Origin: Mermis nigrescens
Lineage: Eukaryota > Nematoda > Enoplea > Mermithida > Mermithidae
NCBI GenBank assembly: GCA_036768485.1
Contig: JAVLUZ010000567.1
Coordinates: forward strand, 124,001 to 188,000
Reading direction: 5' to 3'
DNA length: 64,000 nt
Below are positions 52,791 to 64,000 of the stretch, piece by piece. Position numbers and translations under genes: made by a program. Under the pieces are notes generated by a model. It was not told the origin of the DNA. It saw only the letters and a program-made list of their open reading frames with translations, and did not search any database. Within the stretch, counting starts at the first letter, position 1, and each line of letters starts with the position of its first letter.

Positions 52791-53873
52791 CCTATAGTCT
52801 GATCAACACAAGTTTGTGCATAATTTTAAAAACTATCCCCGACAATAAGCTGAGATTGTGATTATAGCATGATGTGGTATACAGGGTGGCGCAAAGAAAC
52901 ATCCATCATATCTGTGACAATTAGTTTTGTTCTTTAACAGCTCTGACCTTGTAGTCTTTCGCATTTTATAGAAAATCTATCTGCCTATAAGTCTGCAAAG
53001 TTTTGTTGGGTAATATTATTTAGCTAAGTCAAAACAATAATTTCACGGGGAAGCCATTTTCTAATCTCCTTAAATTTTAAAAAAGTAATAAGCGAGGATT
53101 GACAAGGATTGAAATTTTTACTCAACCGCCATTCAGCGTGAAATGGAACAAGGCAATAAAAATTATAACTTCGCGAACAAAATTGATTGAAAAAAATTGA
53201 TTTTGCAATATAATCACCATTGCATGATCTCTATTTTGCTATTTTACAGCTTAAATCATCAGATTTTGTCGAAAAAAATGATGACATTTAATAAGCTTAA
53301 TGATTTATGTTAGCTAACCAAGCTGAGAAATTTCAGGTGCATTATGTTCTCGAGAATTTATTCCCCTATAAGTTTGCAAAGTTTCATCGATAAGGCATGG
53401 CCAGCTAATTTTAAACATCATTTTTACTGAAAGTCATTTTCTCGCGAAATACTCATGAATTTCCAACGAGTTATAAAACAAATTCATGAACCTGAGGTCC
53501 GTCTGCTAAAATTCGGGAAATAGCAGAAAAAACAGGAGAATTCATAAGAAAAATTGATTATGCGATAGAATTCTTTCTTTGTGCCTTTTACTAACATTCA
53601 CAGATAAGTGATTTTTGGTAAAACAATGACTTTCAGCAGACTTTATGTTTTGAACTGGCCAAGAAAGACTAACTAATGGAGCTTTGCACTTTTATAGAGC
53701 AATCCATTCTCTGAAGTGCGCAAGAAACCGTAAGGATGTAGCTTTAACATTTCATAACTTGCAGATACCGCGGATTTTTTTTGCGCCACCCTGTATAATT
53801 ATCGTAATTAGTCGGTTTACTGTCGATAAAAATTCTTAAGGTTTATGCCCAAGGTTATGTGAAGCAGACTACA
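52791..53873. repeat. Family D element split by a nested transposon
   Basis: The left half is 52791-52881 (CTATAGTCTGATCAACACAA...GATGTGGTATA) and the right half 53794-53873 (TATAATTATCGTAATTAGTC...GAAGCAGACTACA). Joined, they make a normal family D copy, so the 912-bp piece between them is a clean insertion. Confidence 0.82.
52882..53793. mobile_element. 912-bp TA-flanked non-autonomous element (Tc1/mariner-like)
   Basis: Inverted ends CAGGGTGGCGCAAAGAAA and TTTTTTTGCGCCACCCTG, bordered by TA on both sides within TATA, the mark of IS630/Tc1/mariner insertion. The interior has no transposase frame and shows repeated TTTTGTTGGxxAA and AAATCATCAGATTTT-like words. Confidence 0.8.
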
Positions 53874-54232
53874 ATACTTTGAAAAACTTCAGTTGATTCA
53901 AGCCAAATCCTAACGCCATTCTAGTTCAACTACAGACGCCATCACATGTGATCGAAATGCTAAAATTTAAATTTTTCAGGTCACCCCTCAGTCTTAATCA
54001 TAGATACATAGCACGACTGATCTGAAAGGGTGGAGGATCAACCAGAAAGCTTTTTTCGAGTCAAATTATCTCAATAACTGATGCAAATGGTACTCTAGTT
54101 ATGATTAAAAAATATCTAAATTTGTTATTTCACCGTTTCTAGTCGATTTTAACCTATTTTGTCTGAAAGCTGTGATCTCATTTCTACTCAAAAATTGTCT
54201 ACGTTCCTATCCCGAAGAGACTAAAGACCCCC
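53874..54232. other. Nothing firmly recognised
   Basis: Weak family K words (AGCACGACTGATCTGAAAGG, TTTTAACCTATTTTGTC) suggest an old copy. Confidence 0.35.
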
Positions 54233-54400
54233 CTCAGCCATGCATGGGCAGCAACTGAATTCTGGTTAATATGATTGGACAAAATTGTCAAAAATAGCAT
54301 TAAAAATACAATTCTGGGAGTCTATCGATTTTTCAGGGGTCCATTAGATTTCGGGGAAGGGGTTCAGGACCCGCCGGACGCCTCACACCCATTTGTACCC
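54233..54400 (+). repeat. Family A short-subfamily copy
   Basis: CCATGCATGGGCAGCAACTG, then AATTCTGG, TCTATCGATTTTTCAGGGG and the end CTCACACCCATTTGTA. No clear duplication. Confidence 0.55.
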
Positions 54401-54480
54401 CAACCCTACGTAATACTTGGTCTGAAATCTCTCAAAATGTTTCCCTTACATTATTGCTCTTCTATGCATCCGAATCATTT

Positions 54481-54619
<139 letters not shown>

Positions 54620-54648
54620 ATCATCAATCATCATCATCATCATCTCTG

Positions 54649-55535
54649 AAGCTACCGTAGGATGCAAGCAGGAAGGATATTCAACCTTTATTAAACAACG
54701 CTAATTTCGTTGTATACAAACAAGCCCGAAATAAACGAGCCAGTTTTTTTGTCTCGTTTACGAACCCGTCCCGCGTTCGTTGCATTTTTCCTATTCCAAC
54801 TGGCACCAACTAAAATTGCACTCGGTTCAAAAAATTCTTATTCGTTAGTATACATACATAAGCATAGATGTGTACGTATAGAATGTAACAAAATCGAGCC
54901 AACGAAACACCGAGTTTACGGGTTGAAAAAAGATTATCCCTTCGTTGCCAGGCGCCTGCGTTCGATCTCACGCGTCATTACAGTAAGACCGCGACTAAGT
55001 CCTATTGAAAAAAACGAAAAGCCTTGCGGATCGAGTGCCTATTTCTAGACTGGAACGAAACGGGGTTATTTGGGACAAAGAAGAAATAATCGATCCGAAG
55101 TTGACCAAAAAAGAGTTTGCACTGAAAAACCGAGTATTGTAATAGAATTTTTGACGACATGCCAAGCGAATAACGCGCGTCGGGCGGGAGGATTACTGTA
55201 GCGTATTTACAGTGCGCAAATGTTGTACATTTGTAAAATTTCGGCGATTATCGACGATTGTTGCATAAATGAAACGATGTGCGTTGTACTGAAGGTGAAG
55301 AAAATTGTTGAATGCCTGTCAGTCGTATAATAGTTGTTTATAAAAATGAAACATGACGAAATTTTGACGAAATTTCGATATTGCAATTTGAATTCAGTCC
55401 GACAAAACTTGCGGCTCAATACGATAAGAGTTTCTTAGAATAATTTGATTGTTTATGCTTAATTTATCTAATACTAATAAAATTATGAAAGTTGACGAAA
55501 AATAATTCCGAGGTTGTAGTCTGCAGGATAACACG
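54649..55535. other. Repeat-free, CpG-richer unique stretch
   Basis: No window repeats. Open plus frame of 112 codons (54710-55048) without family features. Contains ATTACTGTAGCGTATTTACAG (55191-55211). Candidate conserved non-coding or unrecognised exon material. Confidence 0.3.
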
Positions 55536-55598
<63 letters not shown>

Positions 55599-55650
55599 GT
55601 AATATTAATAATAATAATAATATTAGTAATAATAATAATAATAATAATAA
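55536..55650. repeat. (AAT)n microsatellite, interrupted
   Basis: About 38 AAT/TAA units with a few AGT and AT interruptions. The poly-Leu minus-strand frame across it is an artefact. Confidence 0.97.
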
Positions 55651-56929
55651 CTCAATAATAACGAGACAGGAAAACGAATCCAGGATCTTCGTAGAGTAAG
55701 GTATCCAAAAAAATTTGATATCTTTTACGTAAAATTGCGTTTTTAGCCATTTTCCGGTATTTATTTTCACTTAAACTCATTTTCTGGCGTGTTTTTTCAA
55801 AAAAATTTGAAAATTGCATAAAACAACGATTACATAGTTTCAATTTAATTGCATTTTATTTAGTCGCATGGTTAAACATAATTAAAATTTTCATACATCC
55901 CATACACTTATGCGGCGGAAGCAAGATGCGCAGCTTAGATAATTCGGCGTGACGGTCACAAGAGAATTCTGCGTCAAGCATCGGAAAGTTTAAAAATACA
56001 ATTAGATAAAAAATTCTAAAATTAGAATTTCCACTTTTTTATGAGCCAAAAAATTTCTCTTCCGAAATGTTATTTCTGGCACGGATACCGTTTTAAACTG
56101 CACAAAAATTAAGAAAATTGTCATAAATAACTTCGTCCGGCATGCAAATTTGATGATAAGCGTATGCGTTTCCCAACTGTTGAACTAAACGAAGAAACCA
56201 GAATTATCCCCCTTATATTAACACAAACCCCTTGAATCCATCTTCAAAGAGAATAAGTATGAAAACAAAGAGAAAATAGAAGCTAAAACAAGAATCGTTG
56301 TTGTCATTCAAAAGTGTTAAAAATTGTCGTTAAATAAATCTAAATGCAGCTTCGTGTCCCCTGATAGTAAAATTCACTATTCTCGTAGTCATCATTTTCC
56401 TGATGAAACTCACAAATAAATTGAGCTATTTAAATCTGCTCCGAATTCTCGCAAAAAAGGCAGTGCAGACATTTTGGTTGGAATTAAGACAAGAGGATTT
56501 AATTTCTAGCGTATAATAGACTGAATTTATAGATGTCAGTGACCATGATTCACAGCATGGCTGGTGCATAGGTGGGCAGCAGCCAAATTTCGGGGCGTGG
56601 GGCAGGGTGGGTCCGACAGGGCAAAATAGGCAAAAACAATTCTAGGGAGGGCATCGATTTTGGGGGCCGGCAAGATTTCTTGGGGATGTCAGCTGCTTTA
56701 AAAGGAGTCAGCCGGACAGCTCATTCGAGCCAAAATAGTCCTAAAAACAAGCATAAATGCATAAAAAATCGTTACACATTTATTAACCCACAGTTTTTTA
56801 AAATCATTTTTAGGTATTTTCATCAATTTTTGATTTTCATCCTTTTTCTGGCCTAACTTGCCTTAATTTCTATCTGAGAATTTTCCATGTTTCTATTCTT
56901 TAGGGTCTAATACCCTCAATCTGTCGATT
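55651..56929. other. Mostly unrecognised; weak family K-like copy at the right
   Basis: 56565-56905 has GGTGGGCAGCAGCC, GGCATCGATTTTGGGGG and CTTTAAAAGGAGTCAGCCGG, resembling family A/K ends. No coding exon supported. Confidence 0.4.
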
Positions 56930-57850
56930 CTGTCCCAACATGGCCACCAGTCCCAACACGGCCACCGTCCCAACACGGCCACCGTCCCAACACGGCCACC
57001 GTCCCAGCACGGCCACCGTCCCAACACGGCCACCGTCCCAACACGGCCACCGTCCCAGCACGGCCACCGTCCCAACACGGCCACTGTCCCAACACGGCCA
57101 CCGTCCCAACACGGTCACCGTCCCAGCATGGCCAACGTCCCAACAAAGCCACTGTCTCAACAAGGCCACTATCACTGTATTTTAATCAGTTAAGTAGGTA
57201 TTAATAGTTAATTACAGGAAGGTAATGAGGCATGGATATATATGTGGCAGCAATTAAATTGATGACTAAAGTTAGTTTTTTACATGCATAAAGAATTTCG
57301 CATGCAACGAAGCATTGTTCTGCACTGTGGTCGGGCTGTACATGTTGGGCGCATCGGAAACATTCAGCACCAGAATTCTGGGGTGGGGGTGCAAAATCTT
57401 TAAAGATGGTCTTAAAAATGGTGGTATGGCGAAGAAAACACCATTTTTCAACGTTTCTCATCGAGCACTATCCAGTGGCATAAAAAAATCGCGAAAAAAA
57501 CAAAAAAATCCAAAAATTAATTTGGGGGACATTTGGTTTCTGGGGGTATTCGAACTCCTGAGGATGACTTACCCCAAACCCCCCACGCCCACGTGTGGTG
57601 GTGGCCTTGTTGAGACAGTGGCTTTGTTAAGACGGTGGCCATATTGGGACGGTGGCCATGTTGGGACGGTGGCCATGTTGGGACGGTGGCCATGTTGGGA
57701 CGGTGGCCGTGTTGAGGACGGTGGCCGTGTTGGGACGGTGGCCTTGTTGGGACGGTGACCATGTTGGGACGGTGTCCGTGTTAGGACGGTGGCCGTGTTG
57801 GAAATTTCGGTGGCCGTGTTGGGACGGTGGCCACGTTGGGACGTTACCAA
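56930..57850. mobile_element. Element G: two inverted 17-bp minisatellite arms around a family A copy
   Basis: The left arm (56930-57170) is about fourteen units of CGTCCCAACACGGCCAC. The right arm (57597-57850) is about fourteen units of its complement, GGTGGCCATGTTGGGAC. The register is 17 bp, so all frames stay open and give repeating peptides on both strands; these are not genes. The centre contains the family A copy at 57361-57597, and the right arm begins exactly at its end. Confidence 0.75.
57361..57597 (+). mobile_element. Family A MITE, copy 14, left end shortened
   Basis: It begins CATTCAGCACCAGAATTCTGG (interrupted end), keeps GGTGGTATGGCG and CGTTTCTCATCGAGC, and ends CCACGCCCACGTGTG. 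No duplication visible because the right arm of element G follows directly. Confidence 0.7.
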
Positions 57851-57869
57851 TCTGTCCACGTTCCTACCT

Positions 57870-60800
57870 GCGGTGGTAATCCAAATGGTTTTTCAAAACA
57901 ATGCATTTTTGAAACTACAAATTTTCAGCGCCAAGCCAAATACATACCTTTACTAAAACGAGCGATCACCATTTTTATACTAATTAAAAACGACACATGA
58001 TGTGGCTTTTTTCGAAAATTTCGCAAAATATACATATTGAAAAAGTGCCGGATCTAGGTAAATATATGCTCGAATAAGTAATAAACGAACTAATTACCGC
58101 GCCATGCCCGCAGGTGCAGTTTTTTAGATGATAAAACAATGACAAAAAGTGGAACAACCGAAAAATCCTAACAGTAAATGAGCGCTCCGGAAGAAAAGTC
58201 GTTTTATGCTAAGTGATTGCATTTGTTACATACTAGCTTAAAATGTTAGGATATTTTTATTGACAAAATAATTACGGATTGTATGTGACGTTTTAAGAGT
58301 AAATTGTCAGGTTACTGTAGCCGAAACTTATTGAAAAGCAAGCGAAAAGGTTATTTGGAGTATGACAAGAAGGCAAGATAATTCCGAAACGACTGACGGA
58401 TAGTGAGATGAAATAGGATATAAATAATAACGAAATATTCGAAAATGAGCTGAACTAGATTTCAGGCCAATCTGGGTGCGGTTTCTATATTCAGTTTTAA
58501 AGCAGGCTCGAAGTTGAGCGCCACTTAAGTCTAAATTTAAGCTGAGCTTAACTTAACATGAGCTTAATCTTACCTTAAACACAAACTTAAACTCAAGCTA
58601 GGCTTAATTTTAGAATTGATCGAATTGCCATCAAATCAACGGGTTCCAGTAAAATTTAAGCCTGTTTTATCTTAACTCGTTACAATTAGACTTTGGCATA
58701 TATTTTGAGCCAGCATTGCTTTATAGAAACCGGGTCCTGGTGATTAGACAATATCGTCGACGAGATGCAACAAAAATACTGTAAATTTGTTTTTTTGGCA
58801 AAATGCCAACTAATAAGAAGACTTGAATAGAAAGCAAGAAGGAGGCGTTCAAGAGTTAGAACGAGTTATCAAGAAAGTAATCGATTTGAAAGGAAATTGA
58901 TCGGGCCAGTCAATCATATAAGCACGTGCAATAAGCCCAATGAGGAATTACGAGTTAAGCTGTCAATCAATCGATAAAATAAACAGTCAAAAAAGGTTAG
59001 AGCGGTAAATGGAAAACATTGACGGCAATGAAATGAAAGCGATACTTCAGCAAGGCTTTCGGCCAAGATTTCAAGAATTTTGTTTATATAAAGTTAAAAA
59101 AACTAGCATTGCTCTATTGATTTGACCAAAGCGGAATGCGGGAAACAAACATAATAAAAAAACAGAAAAATTGATGCAAAAGCTTCAAAATTATGGTCTA
59201 AAAATTTAATTTCTCATTCATAAATATCAGCCAGATAGAAATAACGAATATATTTTATTACTCTGTGATATTTATTGTAGCAGCTCGATTGGTCCAGCTG
59301 GTTTCGTATTTTTAAATATGCTCACCAATGATCTTCTAATTAAGTTATGGAGATAATTTCCCAGGAACTAACTTTTGATTTTTTCTCATTCTTTTTGCCA
59401 TTCATTTGTTCATTTTTATCAAAGAAATGAGCAAACGGCCTTTTGTTGCTTTAAACGACGAAACAGAAAATACGACTCCGATACTTCCTCCTTAATTTAT
59501 TCAGTTTTGACGAATTCGAGATTCTTCCTCGAGATTTTCTTTTTCGATCAATTTTTGACATTTAAACCAAATTCAATCTAATTAGGTATAATTATGTGAC
59601 GCAAAAGCTAGTCAAATGGTCACCTTAGCCTCGGAGAGAATATTTTTTATAAATCAGATAAAAACTTGCAGTACTCTAATTACTCAAGGAATCCGACTGC
59701 ATTTTTACACGTGACCTAATTCTGGTTGGAGATTATTCGGAAAAAATGAACCATGGCCAAGCAGGTGACGTCTAGTACATAGATTCATTAACGGACGGGG
59801 CTAATAAGGGCTTACGGTCAAGCTAAATGGTGTAATTTTTCACTTTTTATGGATCTCTTCCAGAAAAAGTAGCTAAAAAAGCAATTGCGTCATCAAATGT
59901 AGATAGTAACCGGAAATGTTTTTCAACCGATAGTAATAATAATAATAGTAATGTACTGGAATCGGTAATTTTAGCTTTCATTTGATTTTTATCACAAATT
60001 TTTGTGCTTTTCGCATTGCGTTTCGAAGCGAAATTATGAAAAATTAAATCATACGCGATGCGCACACAGTACGGAAATTATTAGAATAAAAATAAATAAA
60101 CTAAAAAAACGTGAATTCTGTTTTTCACGCCGATATTTGCAGCTTTAATAAACTTTAGCGAAATTTAATCTTACTTTTATTTTTATTTTATTTTTCCTAT
60201 TGAGTCTATGCTTGTGCGAACAGAGGATATCGCAGACGCGAAGTGAATAGCAGGTAGCGGTATTCGTAAAAAACGTTTCGTTTTATAAAAAAAGCAAAGA
60301 ATCGACTAAGGCAATGAATATACGAAGAAGAGAGGAATACAGATTAGCCAAAGCGGACTCAAACGACTGCAGTGTAACATGATGAAAAACTAGTAAAATT
60401 GGACTAAAACATGTATTAAAATTCAAAATTCTCAACTTAAATAAAAGCAATAAACAAAAAATAAGGATACTTCTATGGATATTCGAGCAACAAAAAATCT
60501 TTGTTTACAAAAGTGTAAACCGAAAAAAAAATACAGGGGCAACTCGGTGTAACTCCGCGATTCTGTTTCCCTATATTTCTTCTTTTTTTAGAAAACGCTT
60601 GATGGTTTCCGATATGTACGTCAGGAAACGAAATGGTTAAATGACTGAAAAACTTTATGAACTCGAACTAAATGCGCTACGAGACATTATAAATTTGAGC
60701 TCCCAATAATGCGTCATCGCGATAAAAATAGGCAAGAAAAGTTGGGAAACGTGTCAGAAATAAGAAACTATATTTTCGGCTAGTCATTTTACCAAGGGGT

Positions 60801-61400
60801 ACAAGTTTCTGATTCAGTAATCTGGCTTATAGTGACTTTACAACCAGGATTCCGGTCTAATAAGGGTGGTCCGGCCATATAACATTTTTGTATAAGCTAA
60901 AATCGATAAACGATTGAGTTTCGCGCTAAAACTCGGAAAAACGTCAAAATAAAAAAAAATTAAAATGCCTTGTATCAATCTAATTTATAGTTTAGCGAAT
61001 GCCGAAAATTTATTAAATGCTGCGAAATTATTATACATTCTAATCAAAGTGTTATAACGATTTTTTTCTAAAATTTGTTCGAGCCTAAAAATGCCTCACC
61101 GGGGCTGAATGTTTTCAGTCGATGATGATCAATCGGTCGTCGCAACTCGAAGTTTTTGTTCAATCGATTATCGAATATCATCCTACCGTGGCCGTGTTCG
61201 TGCTTTTCGCCCTGCCTATGACTCGGCTTTGCCTTTTGACTTCGTCTCAGGTGAATCTGCTTTGCCATTATATTTCGCCTATTGGTCACTAGCGTGCACT
61301 GAACGGGAAATTAACGATTTTGAGCCTAGTGAAATTCACCGAATCACTGAATAATATTAAATTTCGGTGGCGCACTAAAAAGGAAAGGCAAAACCAACCA
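57870..61400. other. Long AT-rich stretch without a recognised gene or shared repeat
   Basis: 58500-58690 is loosely repetitive (GAGCTTAA/TTAAGCT words). TTACTGTAG at 58313. Open frames at 59375-59581, 59847-60065 and 61068-61354 lack family or splice support. Confidence 0.45.
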
Positions 61401-61403
61401 TAG

Positions 61404-61928
61404 ATGCTCAGCATGGCCAATCAGGGGAGGGGGGTCAGCCAGCCCAGAAGGGACAGTTAATGAGCCTTTTACGGTGTCAAAGTGACCTCAAGAACTGGTT
61501 TATATGCTAAAATAACATTGAAACTACGTTTTTCCCTACTTGTATGGTCTATTTCAAGCAATTTTGAAGATAATTTCCGATTATCATCCATTTTCCACAA
61601 TTATTTTGCCTCATTTTCTCCAAAAAATTTATCTGTCCTTTTATTCTGAGGAGACTAACTAGACCATAGAGGCACAACATGGCTAGTCGAGGAGGTCAAC
61701 CGATGTGAGGGGTCAAATATTGAGCATTTTTCTGGCCAAAAGTGACGTCAAGAACTGGTATAAATGATTATATAGTGTTATCAGCACTTCTGGTGAATTT
61801 GAAGCCACGTCCGAGAAAAGAGTCTATTTTCATCGATTTTTAGCTTACATTTTGCCTAATTTTTCTCAGAGAATTTCCCATTTTCCATTCTGTGGGCTTA
61901 GACCCCCAAGCTCCCCACTTGCACGTTG
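61404..61928 (+). repeat. Two head-to-tail family K copies
   Basis: Copy 1 (61404-61665) starts CATAGATGCTCAGCATGGCC; copy 2 (61672-61928) starts CATAGAGGCACAACATGGC. Both run through GACCTCAAGAACTGG-TATA and CATTTTGCCT to a GGGACTTAGACC-like C-rich end. Confidence 0.6.
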
Positions 61929-62515
61929 GGCATAACTTCACTGAGGAAGTTAAGGGGTCGAGCACTGACGAACGATTTTAGCCCATATCATGGATATTCA
62001 AACGCAACTAAACACAAATATGGCATCGTTGCCAAATTTTGTTTATCTACATTAGGCAAACTTTGCAAAGTAATTCTAAAAGACGATCTACATGTACCTT
62101 TTCCAAAAAGCAAAAAAATGATAATCCTGAATTTAACAGATTTATTGTCCCATGCAATAAATTTCAAAATTCGGCCCTTCTCTGGCCATGGACCCACTAC
62201 CTAATTGAAATAAATTTAACCTATAAATACGTTAAAAATGTAGTCGCGTTCCTTCATTATTTTTTTTTAATTTTTCGGCGCATTTTCTTCCGTTTCACAC
62301 AAACATGCTGGCTATAATTTGCGTGTCGCTAATTTCAAACTAATATTAGATAATCAGGTTTTTAAATGTAGTCTTCGATCACCAAAAATTATTTAAATCT
62401 GTCGCCTTATTTATAGGAAAAATAATTTGTTACTAAAAACTATCACTTTTAGCATTGGCTTAAGCAGAACTTAGCGACGGTTTACAATTCCAGAAGAAGG
62501 CATACATGTAACAGG
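61929..62515. other. Nothing recognised
   Basis: AT-rich, no gene supported. Confidence 0.4.
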
Positions 62516-62738
62516 GGGATGGGAAGATCCCGTCGCCCAAAGTTGGTCGTCCCCCATCCCTCCCCCAGAGCCAGAAAATTTTTGATCCCCTTCCCCGATT
62601 TTTGGAAAAAATCGAATTTTTTGGCCGTTTTTAGGCGTTTTTGGCCTTTTTGGCCAAAAATTGGAGGTCAGTTACCCCCTCCCCCAAAACAATGGCCGGG
62701 ACCCCCACCAATTTTGAGCCGTTACATGTATGGAAGGA
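62516..62738 (+). repeat. C-rich repeat ending TTACATGTATGG
   Basis: AACAGGGGGATGGGAAGATCC at the left (interrupted), CCCCCATCCCTCCCCCAGAGCC, GGCCGTTTTTAGGCGTTTTTGG and a terminal GAGCCGTTACATGTATGG similar to 7910-7950. The ends ACATGTAAC and GTTACATGT are inverted, so it may be another small transposon. Confidence 0.45.
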
Positions 62739-63459
62739 GGGTGCCAGACTTTGCAGTAAACTAACAACGAAGATGATGGAAAAGCTAGCAATATTTTCAC
62801 TTAATGATTTCGATGAAATTAATACGGCTTTATTTGTAGTTTAAAGCTTTACATCGAATGCAACGGTGGACCTGGCCAGCACAGCTATGTTGTTTATACT
62901 GGAAAGTAAAGTATTTCTAGTTGTTCGGTTAACTCGCAACAAAAAAAGCACAAATTAGCATAACTCCCGAATTACTATCATTAAACAAAAAAGTTTTCGA
63001 GTGTTAGTGTAAACTGCTTGAAGTGTAAACAGTTTAAAGTCTAAAATATCAATCACGCTTGAACTAGGACAACGTCGTGAATGAAAACGGACAAGGTAAA
63101 TTCAGCAATTTTGTTGATTTTTTTGATCGACCATACTTATTTATAATTTGCATGAATCATTCGCTAAGTATATTACGTACAAGTTAAGACTTTATTTCTG
63201 ATATAACGTTCGATTCAAATCAATTTGAATCCTGTGCCTAGTCAGTCACACTACGCATGTCTTTTCAATATACGAAAACCTGCTTTAACTTACGTGTATG
63301 TTTTAAATATGCTTCACGATCGATATGTACAGTAATCTCACAACTGTCGTTGAATTTCGCGTTTTTTTTGTTCATTTTTCGCCAGAAACCGCTAAACAAT
63401 TTAGGGTTTCCATTAGCGAACCCAAAAATTTTGTTTCAGTGTAATTAAAGCTAGCTTAC
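62739..63459 (-). other. Intron downstream of the DM exon
   Basis: No further exon could be identified on the minus strand after the donor GTAAGC at 63459. AT-rich. Confidence 0.4.
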
Positions 63460-63575
63460 TCGGCGGCAAGTGCAATTTTGATACGGGCAATTCTTCTTGT
63501 GCCCTTTCAACGGGGGTGGCTCGACGTGCTTCACGTGGACGCCGCAACGCGCGCATTTCGGATTTCTAGTTTTTA
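63460..63575 (-). CDS. DM-domain (doublesex/mab-3 family) exon, partial gene
   Basis: The minus strand reads KTRNPKCARCGVH, then a short linker and PLKGHKKNCPYQNCTCRR. This is the DM zinc module of DMRT-type transcription factors, which binds the DNA minor groove and acts in the nucleus, often in sex-specific or neuronal differentiation. The ligand pattern C-x2-C-x2-H, H-x3-C, C-x-C is present; the last Cys is expected in the next exon. Compared with the canonical domain the stretch between the second Cys and LKGHK is about three residues longer, and NHG is VHV. The acceptor TTTTTTTGCAG and donor CGA|GTAAGC bound 116 bases (two bases plus 38 codons), ending in phase 0. The upstream open sequence (to 63660) is intron read-through. 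Flanking exons lie outside or were not found. Confidence 0.85.
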
Positions 63576-64000
63576 CTGCAAAAAAACGGGAAAAAATTGG
63601 AAAAAATAATCGACAAATTGGTCGATGAGAACGCCAAAACCCCGCCCACCGGCTTTGCAATACTCAGCTAACAGGCCTGTAAGCTAAAGCGTGCTAGCTT
63701 ATACGAAAATCGAACGCGTCGTTTCCATTAAGGAAGTTTCCTTCTCTCAATTTCTGTCGCGTTGCCAACGACTGTTTTTTTTGGGAAGGGCGACGAAAAA
63801 ATATCTCGTCTTCACTCCGACGAGCCAACGAATTATTAAAGGCGCCCGTAAGATAACCTACAGTAATTCTTTTCGATTCGCAAGATTATAGGGCTATAAA
63901 TTTTCGCGCTCATCTCGCGCGCCCCTCGTTCTATATAATACGCTCCCCGAAGTTAGGAAAAATATATTATAAGTTTTTTCATTCAATTCGATTGGAATGA
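63576..64000 (-). other. Intron or promoter-side sequence of the DM gene
   Basis: CpG-richer than average, with GAACGCGTCG, a CTACAGTAA motif at 63860-63868 and CTATATAATACGC at 63931-63943. No upstream exon with a matching donor was identified before the window ends. Confidence 0.35.

Noticed and set aside
54930..54980. Possible tRNA around GCGTTCGATCTC
   Set aside because: The B-box-like word has no partner A box or foldable acceptor stem nearby.
54710..55048. 112-codon plus-strand frame
   Set aside because: No recognisable motif, no acceptor or donor placed sensibly, and no codon pattern I trust.
55483..55770. Poly-Leu minus-strand frame resembling a membrane protein
   Set aside because: Produced by the AAT microsatellite.
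56893..57879. Repetitive GGRVGTVAVLGRWPCWD-type proteins on both strands
   Set aside because: A 17-bp minisatellite keeps every frame open. Mirror-image frames in both arms show it is not coding.

Overview
The window reads as an AT-rich, repeat-laden animal chromosome, most likely a nematode. Three kinds of evidence point that way. First, the genes: a tandem-repeat galectin with the length, N-terminus and linker of nematode LEC-1; a small secreted transthyretin-like (TTL) protein, a family largely confined to nematodes; and a DM-domain exon. Second, the splice sites, which are short and T-rich (TTTCAG and TTTCAAAG). Third, the many scattered copies of CTACAGTA/TACTGTAG. I cannot name the species. 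Nothing in the window looks prokaryotic, and apart from the hAT transposase every gene is split by introns.

Layout. 310-17880 (+) is a six-exon galectin gene: 277 codons spread over 17.6 kb, with introns full of small DNA transposons. 19795-21602 is a complete hAT transposon whose 476-aa transposase is uninterrupted (minus strand, 19941-21371). 24433-25536 (-) is a two-exon TTL gene. 25.7-43 kb is mostly transposon-derived, with no gene I can support. 43464-44654 (-) holds the GC-rich 3' exons of an Ala/Gln/Pro-rich protein. 44.7-63.4 kb is repeats, microsatellites and some CpG-richer unique stretches. 63460-63575 (-) is a DM (doublesex/mab-3) zinc-module exon. The last two lie on the same strand and could be the 5' and 3' parts of one DMRT-type transcription factor gene with very long introns. 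That is inference.

The mobile fraction is the most striking part. At least four short non-autonomous families (A, B, C, E) have 8-bp target-site duplications that can be read directly, as hAT elements do. Family A alone has about fourteen copies plus a shorter subfamily. Family D is a roughly 165-bp palindrome-like element; one copy is split by a 912-bp TA-flanked element. Four larger elements of 0.9-1.2 kb (5834-7040, 25724-26869, 28205-29285, 56930-57850) share an architecture: an AT-rich centre between two arms, each an array of one short motif, with arms inverted relative to each other or built of palindromic motifs. They resemble foldback elements. A further family carries a GGCGCGAAGCGCC hairpin core.

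The galectin is expected to bind beta-galactosides. The TTL protein is secreted. The DM exon and the Ala/Gln-rich exons suggest a transcription factor. I see no functional link between these genes beyond proximity.
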